Part shown: in pieces, positions 21,783 to 33,800 of the stretch
How the letters are laid out: each line of letters opens with the position of its first letter
Position numbering within the stretch: position 1 is the stretch's first letter
Assembly: GCF_921293095.1 (NCBI RefSeq)
Contig: NC_060247.1
Location: 112,673,111-112,737,110, forward strand
Length of the DNA: 64,000 nt
From: Ischnura elegans
Taxonomy: Eukaryota > Arthropoda > Insecta > Odonata > Coenagrionidae
Direction: 5' to 3'
Notes under the pieces: model-generated
Databases searched by the model: none
Seen by the model: only the letters and a program-made list of their open reading frames with translations
Told to the model about the DNA's origin: nothing
Position numbers and translations under genes: made by a program

Positions 21783-23205
21783 GAAGAAAATCTAAGAAAC
21801 ATATGGTTATACTACAGCATAATAAATCACAGGGACTGATGGCTGTCCAGTTCTGACGAGAGGAGGAAAACAATGATTAGCAACATTAACAGTGATTACG
21901 ACAGATCACAGCAAACACCACAACGTGATAATAACAAACAACATCGCCAGCCGCAAGACGTGCGCAACAAATTCCTCCGGTAACAATTGAGCATCAATGT
22001 GTTCTGGAGAAGTATTATTTAAAAGTTCGCGCGTTTCTCAGTCTATATCAATTAATTATAGTTAAACGATGTTCGTGTCTATCCATGAAGTCTAAAAATT
22101 GCGTCAAAATTCACTAAGCAGGTAAGTATCAAATTAAAATAAAAAGCGTGCATGACCATCTCCAATTACGTCGCACGTGACTGTGATTCGGCGTGCGTGA
22201 CGGCCGGGGTGGGAAATGGATAAAAACAGACACGTAGCTAGGCTTTTTCGTTTTGGCATGTTGTAATTTTTTATTGTGCATTACACGCTGTGGTACTGCA
22301 GTCATATCGCCAAGTTTTGTCAATCTTAAATGTGATGTGTGTAGTATGATGGAGTTATCGTTTGACCTTGAGGGAAAGTTCTATCGTAGCTGCGTTTTCT
22401 CGTCTGTCATTTTCCATGGTGTATTGATGAATATTTCCATAAAATCGCTTTCAGATATTATTCCTAATTTTACCAATTTGCCAAATATTTCTGGTGTAAT
22501 GAATTGCAACCCATCTATGTGTCGTCGAAAATGTTCCATTCTTGTAATGTTTTAACAAGGGGATTCCATTACTATTGTAATATTCGTGGTTTTAAGCACG
22601 GACATTTTATTTTAAACCAGAACCGTGGAGGAAGGAGGAGACCCTCCCTTCTTCCATGTCATTTTTGTGCACTTCTCATTAGAAAAATTTATTCTAATGA
22701 AAATTCATATTTTTAATAATGAATCCCTATTCTGTTCATGGAGGCAAAAGAGCTCTTGCAATGCGACTTTGCGGGTATCAAAGACATGTTAGTTTTGATT
22801 ACTTCGAGCTTTCAAGCCCATTTAATTGCGGCAGATTCTCATTTTTTTATCACTGCACCCGACGTACTTAATTTGAGCGGATTTTAGTTACAAAAACCTC
22901 ATAGAAGGTGCTTTATATTGAAATCCTGAGCATATATTGAATCATCTATAACCTTACGCTCCTTACAATGGCTCGCTAGCATTTCCCGCAGTTATGCACC
23001 CTGTATCATATATTCCCCTTGAAAATTTCATTGAACCTTCATTGGCCATTCATCAGTGCAAAGACTTGGCATTCTCGTTTCCACAACAAGTACAACAGAG
23101 GCACCCAAACTTGATGCTTGTGGGTAGGGAAGCTGAGCAGCTTTTGCTCCGTGGTGTGATCCAAAAGTCATTAGCAAAGATTACATCCCTGATAAAAGTA
23201 AACTC
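21783..23205. other. Intergenic region 5' of the ZFYVE1-like gene
   Basis: Likely holds the promoter and any non-coding first exon of the minus-strand ZFYVE1-like gene, though no specific motif is convincing. Short frames at 22253-22555 and 22994-23236 have no recognisable domain. Confidence 0.4.
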
Positions 23206-23209
23206 CTCC

Positions 23210-23785
23210 ATGGCGGGTAGGCCTACCCTCCATTGAGGGTAAGGGAAGGGTAGGAATACCCTTCAGCAGGGGTAGATTGAGCTTATTTTAGAACATCGGA
23301 GGGTAGGCCCTCCCCTACCTCGAGGATAGAGGAAGGGTACCCTCGAACTCTAGCCTCCAGGAAGGGTAGGGCTACCCTTCAGCAACATTGGAGGGTAGGT
23401 TTCTTGAGGGTAGGGGAAGGGTAGGCCTACCCTTTCCTTACCCTTAATGCAGGGTAGACGAAGGATAGACGGATGGTAAACAAAGGAGTTCCGAGGAAGC
23501 GTAGATGAAGGTTAGTCCTACTCTTCCCTTACCCTCAATAGATGGTAGCAAAGGAAAGACAGATGGTCAATGAAGGAGTTCCCAGAAAGGGTAGTCCTAC
23601 CCTTCGTGGAATGTAGACAAAGGGTAGACAGATGTTAAGCGAAGTAGTTCCATGGAAGGGTAGACGAAGGATAATCCTACCCTTCACTTACCCTCAATGG
23701 AGGATACACTAAGGGTAGACGGATGGTAAGCAAAGGAGCTCTCAGGAAGGGTAGACGAAGAGTAGTCCTACCCTCCACGGAATGT
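23210..23785. repeat. Dense GGGTAG / CTACCC motif array
   Basis: About 570 bp in which GGGTAG and its complement recur many times in both orientations, often fused as palindromes such as GGGTAGGCCTACCCT, with a loose longer period seen as GGAAGGGTAGACGAAGGATA variants. Spacing is irregular, so it is not a simple tandem satellite. Confidence 0.8.
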
Positions 23786-26700
23786 AGAGCATAGGTTGAC
23801 CATGGGTAATCACCCACCATAGTTTCAGGCATACTCTGGTCAGTAGATACCATGTGCAGGTGGCTGCAGACCACCACTTATATCCAAACTTCAGGGGTTT
23901 CCCTTAACATTGATGTTTGCAGACATGACAGTTGTAGGCGGGTACCATCATTTTATCAATGAAAATATGGCTAGAAATTTTTTTTTTTATAAGTTGCACA
24001 AAATTATTGCACTTTAAATCAAAATACTTTCATACTTCTCTTTAGAAGATAAGTCCAAATTATTACTGACATGCCAGTACGTATTTGTGAATCTCCAAGA
24101 AATGATTGCATCTACTTGACTTGGATACTAATTCATTGTGAGTGTCTTGTTTTGTTTCCCAAAACGTAAGAAAATACTTACTAGTAATTTAACTGGAAAG
24201 TTACAGAGTAGCAATGTAAACCTTTACTTCACCGGTGATGTTCAATTCATGATTCCTTTGCATTGCATATGAGTTTGGCATGTCTGTAATGAGGAAAAAA
24301 TATCTTCTGGAAGAAACGTTCGAAACACTGCTGGAGTAAATTCCAAGTTTTATCCAACATACATCACCTTGTTGTCAATGTCTCTGCCACACCTAATGGG
24401 AAATAAATTGATTTCTAGCTCCATTTTTGTAGTAAAATTAAGCCTAAATTTTTTATTGGATGAAGTAAAGATGCCAAGATGCGTAATTGTTTGTACCTTC
24501 ATCTGTGGGTAATTCCTTGTCCTCTGAGGCACTTCCTTCTTTTTCACACTTTCTCCTCGAAAATGATTCTGAGGAGTGGATTGGGAAGATGGTTCATATC
24601 ACAGTCTACTTCATCACTACTTTCCTCTTCTGTGATTTCACTACTGTGCTGTGAAATTATTGTAACATCTGCTAGATATTATCCTGACTCCAGCGTTTCT
24701 AGTCTTTTGTGCACCAGTCAACTTAAACAGAAGTTAACAAGATTATACCTGACCTATCAGAAAACAACCAATGGTGTCATATAATTTCCAGTTCCACCTG
24801 AAGGTGATGCAATATATTTGAAGGCTATTATTTCTTTTTTTATAATGTTACCTATTAAATTCGATGTACATTGATATTTTACTAAATACATACTGGTTTG
24901 AATCATGTGAATAAAATATAGCATACTCACATTCAATGATGCAGATTGGGCTTTTCAGATGACGGTGCTGTTTACCTGTTAAGCATTCAATAGACTTCTC
25001 CTCAACAGATTATTCTATTTTCCTTAGAGATAGCTTTTACAATCCTTTTTTTCTTGGTGCTCGAGAATCATGTGTAGTTGGATGAAAGCATGCATTGGCG
25101 GCAGGGTGTGCACCATATGATTGTTTGGGTAACCCAAATCTCACAACACTTAAGTACAATGTGTTGCATGGAAATGTTGAGTCAATATTGCTTAGCTCTC
25201 TCAAAAAACATAAAATTGATGGTAAAGTTAATAAGCGTTGTTTTTCTTAAGTCATCTAGGGTATTCTCAATCTCTGGTATTTCTCTTCAGCCTTGCATCT
25301 CCATCCAGTTCCTCCTCCATATTGATTCAAGGAAACTGGGACATGCTTCAGTTTTTTCCCCAGAGTTCTATCCGTTAGCTAATGTATGTGCCTCCCACTC
25401 TTTTTACCATCTTCCTATTCATTTTCAAAGCTACTTCCTTAAGTTACCAACACTAAGTCTTGTCATTAATGAGGATTGTGTTTTTGTTTTACCTGAATAT
25501 GGCAAAATCACAAAAACTTTTTCTTGTGCTAGCAATGACTGACAAATTGGATGCACCTTGGTTTTAGGGATCCTCAAATATAAAAAGTGATGTTTTAAAA
25601 AGAATTTCTTGGATTAGTGTCTTGGTGAAGTGATATGTTTTGACCTCTCCTCTTACCTATGTTTCTGGGTGGGGTGAATGGTTGATCTGCCGCACCTTTG
25701 AGTATAAATAAGTACAACATGAAATTCTTCTTGTTCCATTACCATCCTGCCAGAGTTACTCTGCATTTTATCGCTTGTTTTCCTTCTTATACCATTCAGT
25801 AATGCTTTGACCTCAATGTGTATCACATGTTTGCCCTCTCCTCCACCAAGCTTCTTTTGTTTTGCTGTAGTGGTTACTTGCCCTCCACAGTTCTACTTAT
25901 TTTCCTGTCCCTTCTTCTGCCGTGCTCTGTATCAACATTTCTTCATTTTCCTTATGCTCTCCATTTTCCTGATTATTTCCTCCTTGGTCTACAGGTTACT
26001 GATTCATTCAATATGTCTGTCCAGTATTATCAAAACTGACCAACTTTGAATACTGAAGTAATTTTGTTACAAAAATTAATAACATTCTTATAAAGTGATA
26101 TTTCACGCTGGTGAAAATGGTTTCTTAACTCTTAGATGACTATGTCCCAGACTCCATTAAGTTCTAAGAGCCAGTTAGTATACTTATTTGTGTCCATTAT
26201 TAATCGAAAAAGTTTAACTCTTTCGCGCCAGACGTTGGGTGGAGCCGATGGGCATTTTCATATGTAGAAGACCTGACATTGGCTATAGCTGTCACAAATT
26301 TTTCAATGCAAGGAACTGGACATCAGCTCTGGCCGACGCGAGAGAAAGGAAGTAACGGCTGAGGTAGCAATTGTCGGATGCATTCAGGCCCGGCCTGAGA
26401 CGCAGCTTAGCGAGTCCTTAGAGCCACTTCTCGGCAATCAAGCCCGACCCTCCCACTCATTTATCGTCATCCTCACCGCAGCAATCCATTGCTTGGTGGT
26501 CAATAGTTTTTTCAATGATATGCTTTGTGCATACTACAATTTTGTTTTACTTTGAAATGAATTCTTCTTTTTTTTCTGCCCGTTAGCAATTTTTAAAAGA
26601 AATTTTAGTGTTAAAAATAACGGACTTATGGCCGTATTACCTTGTATTTACTAACTTTGTTGTTATTACCGCTAGAAACCGGTTTAAAATTCCACGATGC

Positions 26701-27320
26701 TTAAAAAAATTTTAGTTATTCTTTTAGAAGAGTAAATTATTGAAAATCAAATACAATGTTTGGTTGAAAAAACACTGGTTACGTAATATGTACGTTAACT
26801 GTGGATTCGTGTTATGATAGGGTTAGAGGGTGTAGTCCAGTGGCTGGGGTAAGGGACGAAAATTCCCAGGCTACTCATCCCCAAAAAAAAGCTCCGTACA
26901 GAGAGGTTTTAAATATTCTCATGCCACTCGTAGAAGAAAAACCTTTTCCTATTCTAGGCGCCGGCAGGAAAGTGTTAGCACTGTAAGGTTCAAGAATAAG
27001 CATTCTAAATGTAAAAGAGAAGGCCTGTGAATGCACCTTTTCGAAGATGGCCATAGCATACCAAGGCTACTGTTGCCTGGGGATAACTACATAGATAGTT
27101 GCTGTACCCAAAACTAAAAAAGTTGAATGAAATAAATTGTAATTGAAGAGAAGATGTATGTAGGTATTACAAAATGGTTAGCTGATAGAAGAGCTTAATA
27201 GTCACCTACATCAAACCTATGTAAGGATTGTTGACGTATGATAGTGATTTGTCATTTGATTAATTGGTTTATGAGGTACGTATATATCATCAATAGCAAT
27301 AGAAAATAGGATTTTCTCTC
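23786..27320. other. Intergenic stretch, no confident gene
   Basis: AT-rich DNA between the two main genes. A minus-strand stretch at about 24480-24690 reads coding-like acidic sequence (HSSEITEEESSDEVDCD; then in another frame EGSASEDKELPTDE before a GTACAA donor-like site), perhaps a decayed mobile-element ORF. A LINE 3' fragment lies at about 27176-27265. A single piggyBac-like end, TTAACTCTTTCGCGCC, is at about 26216. Confidence 0.4.
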
Positions 27321-27321
27321 T

Positions 27322-27338
27322 TTTATTTTCAATTTATT
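27322..27338 (-). promoter_or_regulatory. Putative poly(A) signals of the DLK-like gene
   Basis: Two AATAAA hexamers on the minus strand (TTTATT at 27322-27327 and 27333-27338), about 235-250 bases after the stop codon. No cleavage site can be assigned. Confidence 0.45.
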
Positions 27339-27570
27339 TTTCATACAAAAATTTGTGTCAAGAAAAGCATAAATAAATAGCATAAATAATAAAAAGGAAT
27401 TCTCAATAATTTACTGTACATATATCATCCATAATATGTATGTACTTGACACAATATCAAGCAGGGCAGAATTGATAAGTTAGCTTTTTGCTTTGTTCAC
27501 TCATATTTCTCAGCCATGATGATGCCACAAGGCTGAAAGCATTAATGAGATGTTTTGCGCTTATAATCCG

Positions 27571-27845
27571 TTATACCCTTGAGGGCTTCTTTACATTCTT
27601 GAGTGGAGTGGTGGCATTAGTTGGGGCAGTTGATGCCGTCGTCACATTAGAGGAAGGAGCAAGACTGGAAGTGCTTTCTGATGGTGAGCTCCCATTTTCA
27701 GAGGGCACCACTGTTGTCACCTCACAGTTCCTCCCGGTGAAACCTTCCTTGCACAAGCATCGGTAATTGCCATCTTCTTCAGTCAAACTGACGCAAGTAG
27801 CCCCGTTCTCACAAAGACCCTTGTTGTTCTCGCAGTATGTGAGCT
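27571..27845 (-). CDS. DLK-like exon 8, last EGF, Ser/Thr tail and stop
   Basis: (E)[17 protein letters not shown], then [15 protein letters not shown] completes a conventional EGF repeat. The rest, about 45 residues ending KKPSRV and TAA, is rich in Ser, Thr, Pro and Asn with NGS, NVT and NAT sequons, consistent with a glycosylated extracellular stalk. No hydrophobic membrane helix follows. Acceptor tctgcag|AG. Confidence 0.9.
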
Positions 27846-30800
27846 CTGCAGAAAAATGACGTTTAATTAAATTGAGTGTCATGCAATTTTTATATGAGTT
27901 GTGGATTTGAAATAGGATAAACGCACAGACACACAGGATGTAATAGGAGCAATGGGGTGAAGAGGCTTGCAAGGGACTACACTCACTCAAGGAAAATAAT
28001 ATTGCTTTGACCTAGACTGTGACCACCTCTGTGACCTTGAAGGGGTCACGGTTGCATTATTTATAAATAAAAGTGAATTCATTGCTATTTCCATACCCAA
28101 AAACTGTGAAAATTACCTTTCACCCAAAAAATTCAGACTATCTTCGAAATAGAAATTTTTAACATAGCAATGAGTGCAGTTTGGTAAGAAAATCATTCTC
28201 AGGAACACAATAGTGATTATTGATTAATAATATGTATTAGATTAGAGCGAGTATGTACGTTAGTGAACTAGCTGTAGAGGGATCTTAAGTGACAGGAGTG
28301 TGGGCATACTTCATGAATATATTGTATACAGTATTTATGTATGATGTATACAGTATACGTGATGAAATGAATTTATCATATGTTAAAATTGCCTGGGACT
28401 AAATTGATTATTAATGTCAAGAAAAATCCCTTATCATGAAAAAAAATTGTTTATTTAATCAGAAAGGAGGATGGAATAATAAATTTTCGAATTGAGAAAT
28501 CCTAATTGCAGAAGTAGGAATTGCTAAATATGTATAAAAATATATAATTTGGATAAAAGGCTGACGCAGATAAAAATTCAATCTGAATAATTTCACTGAA
28601 AAAAATTATGGTTTTCATTCACTCTGGTGTTTGGAGCTTAGAGTCAATTGCGATTGCAACGCACTCACCTTGATCGCAGAGCATTCCTCCCCACCCAGCC
28701 TCACAGTTACATTCCCAAGGCCGATTGCACGTCCCGTGGTTACACCCTGGATACGGATAGCACTGATCGCAGTTCTTACCCCACCATCCAACTTTGCACC
28801 TGTGGAGACAAATGATTTTAGCTCAAAGAAATTTGCGAGGAATACAAAAAATATTTGCTCTCTCAAGCCATCCACACATACCTGCACTCCCCAGGTTTCC
28901 TGCAATATCCCCTTTCTCTGTGACAGTTCGTGGCACAAATTGCTGTTCGGTGATGCAAGATGGAAGATAATGCTTGGATTAATATCAGGGAAAAGGTATG
29001 TATATATCTGTTTGACTCATTTGTTGGGGAACTATTTTTTATATCTAAGCAGGAGGTAAACAATTACACACACATTATGCTACATCCATTGCACCACTAC
29101 AGTTACAATATGTATGTACTGTGGATGATATAATGATTTACAAATACAGGCACTTGACCCACTTAAAGTGTTAACATAACAACAAAAAATATCTCTTCAA
29201 AATTTGTATGAGAATTTTTTTCATTAGAGAGAACTTATTTTTAGCAACATTGAAATGTGACCCAGGTATTTTCTTTCCTTTGTGATTTTAAATTTTCCTA
29301 CGTAAATGTGTAGTCAAAATATTTGTTACTAGAAAAGGATAGACTTGTATTATGAAAATACATTCTTAAATTTTTATGTATATATCATCAGCATAAGTTA
29401 CATTAATTGCAATAATATCTTATGAAAAAAGGTTAAAAAAAAGTTTATCACGGGTGAAATTCAGAAATTTCTAACAACTGCACCCACATTTGAGAGCCAT
29501 CATCAAATACATTATACAATGGTTTCAAATAGATAAGTATACTTACCAATAAATTCTTGTATGTATTGTTTCATGTGCCACTTTAAAACCCTCTTTTTCA
29601 ATTCATTCAACCCCAAAAACCTATAGTACCATATTTCTCCGAATATAGTCTCTCTCTATAGTCCCCCTCTGAATATAGTCCCCCCCCTAATTTTGAAGCC
29701 TCAGTTTCAGGAAAAATTTAAAAAATATGTGAGTGTGTGGCAAGAATGTGCCTGAACCATGACTTAACCACTGAACTGATAGCCCATGAAAAACTAGCTG
29801 CTTAGCAGCATTGGTAATGTTTATTGTGCTCATGAGGTAGAATACCATTGGGAGAAATTGATTGATAGCTGGCTTGGACAATTTCTATGGGGAATCCTAA
29901 TAAACTCTAAATATGTGTTTGACAACCACATCATTAGATAGGTTCATCTCATCATCATGATGCACACTGATTGTTTGGAACATCTCACGTGTTTGGCAGA
30001 TGAGTCCCGTCCAGCCTTCGTTACAACGGCATTCAAGGGGCTTGGTACAGTAGCCGTGTTGGCACCCTGGCAGCACCTGGCATTCCTTGCATGTCTCGCC
30101 TGCCCACCCTAAGCGGCACCTGGTGGAGAGACCAACAGTCAATCACTAGTAGTTGCTTAACAGCTTGATTCTGAATTGTACATAACTGTATGCATGCAAA
30201 AAAGGCCATTTGACTTGAGGGGCTTCCAAGTCATGTCGAAGAAGACTTTTAACCCTTTTGCTGCAGCCCACCCTCCGGAAACTTACCCACCACATGCGGC
30301 GAAAGTACTGAGCGCATGGCAGGGAGGATATAAAAGTATGTTATCAGCAGCCTGCCGTGCAAACACACCAGGTACATTCACAGCAGCAAAAGGGTTAAGA
30401 AGATAGTTGATGAAGATGGTGAATTTTTCAGAAGCTACTGGAATAAATTAGGTCACATGTGTGGAACAAAAGCACTCAGTGTGTAGCAGAAACATCCAGT
30501 CTAGAAAGGGCAGGAAGAAAGGAGGAGAGAGATTTAACGTTAACATTAGATGAAAATCAATTTATGTACAACTGTGGCATCAGAGGTTTATCATTTATAG
30601 CCGTTGCTCAAAGCTTTTGTAGCAAGAGGACCTTTGAAAGACTGGACTTGAAAGGCTCCCCTCAGTGGATGGCAAAGCTCTTCAGTGAGGTCAAATGTAT
30701 GGAACAAAAGTACAGTATACAAAAGAAAGATCCAGTCAAAAAAGGCCAGCAGTTGGCAATTAAATTCCATGACATTTAACCTGTGCCAGTGTCGTAGCCA

Positions 30801-33800
30801 GGTATTTCGTTCGGCGGGGTCCAAAACCAGGGGGGGAAATTTTTGGAAAAACAGGGTACTAAGTAGAGGGTTTTAAAATAATTTAACACTTTCTGTAGTC
30901 GAAAAAACTTCATTTGTTAATGAAATATTTTGTAAATTCATGATTTTTCAATGCATATTTTGTTTTCTTTTATGAAGGAAAATCATTGTTTTTTTAATAT
31001 TTCGGGTGGGATCCAGACCCCCACCCTCGCTATGCCACTGACCTGTGCTAATTCTTATTCTATTATGTTAGAAATTCAGATTAGTCTGTCTCGAGTCTGT
31101 AAGTCAGTGGCCCAGCATGGCAGTTCAGCCATTTAGGGGATCCAATGGCATTGGGGGCCCTTGGTCTGAGCATGTGCAGTGAGCCTGCCGTCGTCAATAA
31201 TAATAATAATAATAAAAAAATTTATTGTTCCGCTGGTCATGTGACATAGAACTCGTCAAATTGGAAACATAAATACTGTATACAATGCTAATACAATACA
31301 CAAATTTACAATACATATATGCAATACACAAAAAATCAATTAGAGAATATCTTCCAGGTATTCAGTCAAGTTGTAATACCGTTTGTTATAAAGAATTTTA
31401 CATAATCTGCTTTTGAAAATGGCCGGAGAAGAGATAGACTTTAAAGAACTTGGGAGCTTATTGTATACTTGGGAAGAAAATTCCATAGGGAATAAACCTA
31501 TACTTATTGTTATTCCATGATTGATGTCAGACTTATTGGTCAGTCAGGATAATGGGAATAAGTCTATTTATGTAAGCAAAGGAGGCAAAGGGACAGCGGA
31601 GCTGTTCCAGGAGGAGGCGGAAGATGTGGGAAGAATGGTAATTTGCAACTGGCAACTGGGGCAGCCAAGCTATTTCATAAGGACGCAGGGGATGTGGGAA
31701 GTTGTGAGTGGGTACCCAATGTGGGAGGCAAAGTCTTCCTTGATTACTGAGACGGTTGTGCCATTTCAGAAGGGGGCAAAGGATGTAAGAACCTCAGCAG
31801 GAATAGCCTGGGTTGACTGGTGAATATAGCACCTAGCATGACAATGCAGACATCCTGGAGTATAGGTCTCAGCAAGTGCTGTGAGTCTTCAGTCGGCAAT
31901 AAAATTTAATTAGGAATACACCTCTGCTATTCTGACAGATATATGGTTAGTGGATAGTCAGGATGATGGGAATAAATTTATTTGGAAATATAAGGAACAG
32001 TTTCCTATGTCACCACAGAATGCATCTCGCATTATATTTGTGTTTTCATCATGCAGAGAGTAAGGTGTCGTGTCCCCATGAAGCAATTAATGCTCCTTTT
32101 CATGTCCTACCCTGATACCCGGCCCTTATAAACTGTATTTACTAGATGTGAGTGCCAAAAAATTGTTTTGAATTGGCCTGCATAAATGAATGACATGGAA
32201 GTGAGATTAACTTGTAATGAGATCAAAGAGAATATGGTTCATATTAAATCCATTTTTATGTGATTCAAAATCGGACTGGCCAAGTGCCTTGATATGTACT
32301 TGTGGTTAGGTACATGATTACATTTGAGAATATTTACCTGCATTCCCCTGGCCACTCGCAATAGCCTCTTGTTGGGTGGCAGTCGCTCCGGCAGATGGCT
32401 GCATATTGGACATGATGGAAGGGGAAAAGAAGATGTATCATTTTACGTAGAGGGGATGATGATTTGCTCAAGTGAAAGAAGCAATGCAAGTCTTACGCTC
32501 AGAGCAGAAAAGGCCATCCCAGCCTTCGTGGCAAATGCACTCAAAACTTGAATTGCAGTATCCATGTTGGCATCCCGGGAGGGCTATGCACTTCTCACAG
32601 CGATCCCCATAGAACCCTGTGAAAAGTAAGAACAATGCTTTAATGAAAGACCACAGTCATGAGAAAAATTAAGCTGAAGGACATTAGGGTCATGAATATG
32701 AAAGAAAGATCCGAAATAATGGTTAGCCTCAAGTCAACCACATACACATATGAAATAAAATCCTCATTGAAAGGGTTACTAATGTTCTCCAAGTTCTTTA
32801 TCTCACTAAGTTTTCTATTGTCAATCTCCTTCTATTAGTGGGTGGTAAAATGAGTGAGCTACTGGCTCTGAAAATTTACCAGCAACATTTCAATTTTACA
32901 TCTGTATCAGTCGCTAATTACTTGAGGAATGTATGAAAATATGCATTCAGGAAGTTCAGCTGTGACCTCTCTTCCTCTCAAATTTCACTTACCTATTTTT
33001 TCAATTACTCAAGTACGTAGCCTGAATTTCGCTTAACTTTTAACTTTAAGTTTTAAAATAACGGGGGAGCTTGGGTGACATTCGGGTTGCCTATACTGAT
33101 ACATACTTATTTTCCTGCGTGCTATTGTTAAAAGCTGAAAGTTAAATGAATTGGTAGTTATTGACAGTCACAAAATTTAACTGTGCTAGCGGCCTCCTCA
33201 GCAGATATCTTCCCAAAGGAAAAATTTAAAGGGGGACTTCCCCAGGCCAGGGGCACAGCTAAGAATTAAGGCTAGGCGTATTTTAGGCGCAACTAATACT
33301 GGGGTGTCCAGGGTAAGCGGGAGGTGCCGGGACCCTCCCCAGAAAAGTTTTAGGATAAATAGTGAGTTTTACGGCTTTCTTTGGGATATTTAATAAATTC
33401 CTACACTATACTATAATTAATATTATTGCAATTAAGTAAAACGGATTTAACTAAAATTTCTCTGAGCTCTGGGGGGGGGGGATTATCCCCCAAAAGCCCC
33501 CACGCTGCGCCACTGCCCCTGGCCACATGCATAAGTCAGGTAAGTAGGCAGAAATTCGATTTGGAGGGACTTTGATGGTGTGAGGGTTGCATATATTGAT
33601 ATTTCGTTGTCGATTCGCACCCTTCGGAAAACAATACCTTCCATTAAATCAGCTACCTACATATTTTGCTTGCATAGTGATGAAAGTTAAAGTCATCGTT
33701 CGTTATTGGCAGAAATTGTGAAATGTAACACAATCTGAAAATGGAATACCCTTGGGCAAGTGGTCTCTGCAGATGTATCGCGGGTCGCCGCCACAAGGAA

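Noticed and set aside
22253-22555. 100-codon plus-strand frame divergent from the ZFYVE1-like gene
   Set aside because: Cys/Ser/Phe-rich with no domain and no splice-site support; a divergent gene cannot be claimed.
23210-23785. CRISPR-like array
   Set aside because: Units are short, bidirectional and irregular with no unique spacers, and the DNA is eukaryotic.
25078-25542. 154-codon plus-strand open frame
   Set aside because: Leu/Ser/Phe-rich composition typical of AT-rich non-coding DNA; no recognisable motif.
26216-26560. Possible TTAA element beginning TTAACTCTTTCGCGCC
   Set aside because: No matching inverted right end was found downstream.
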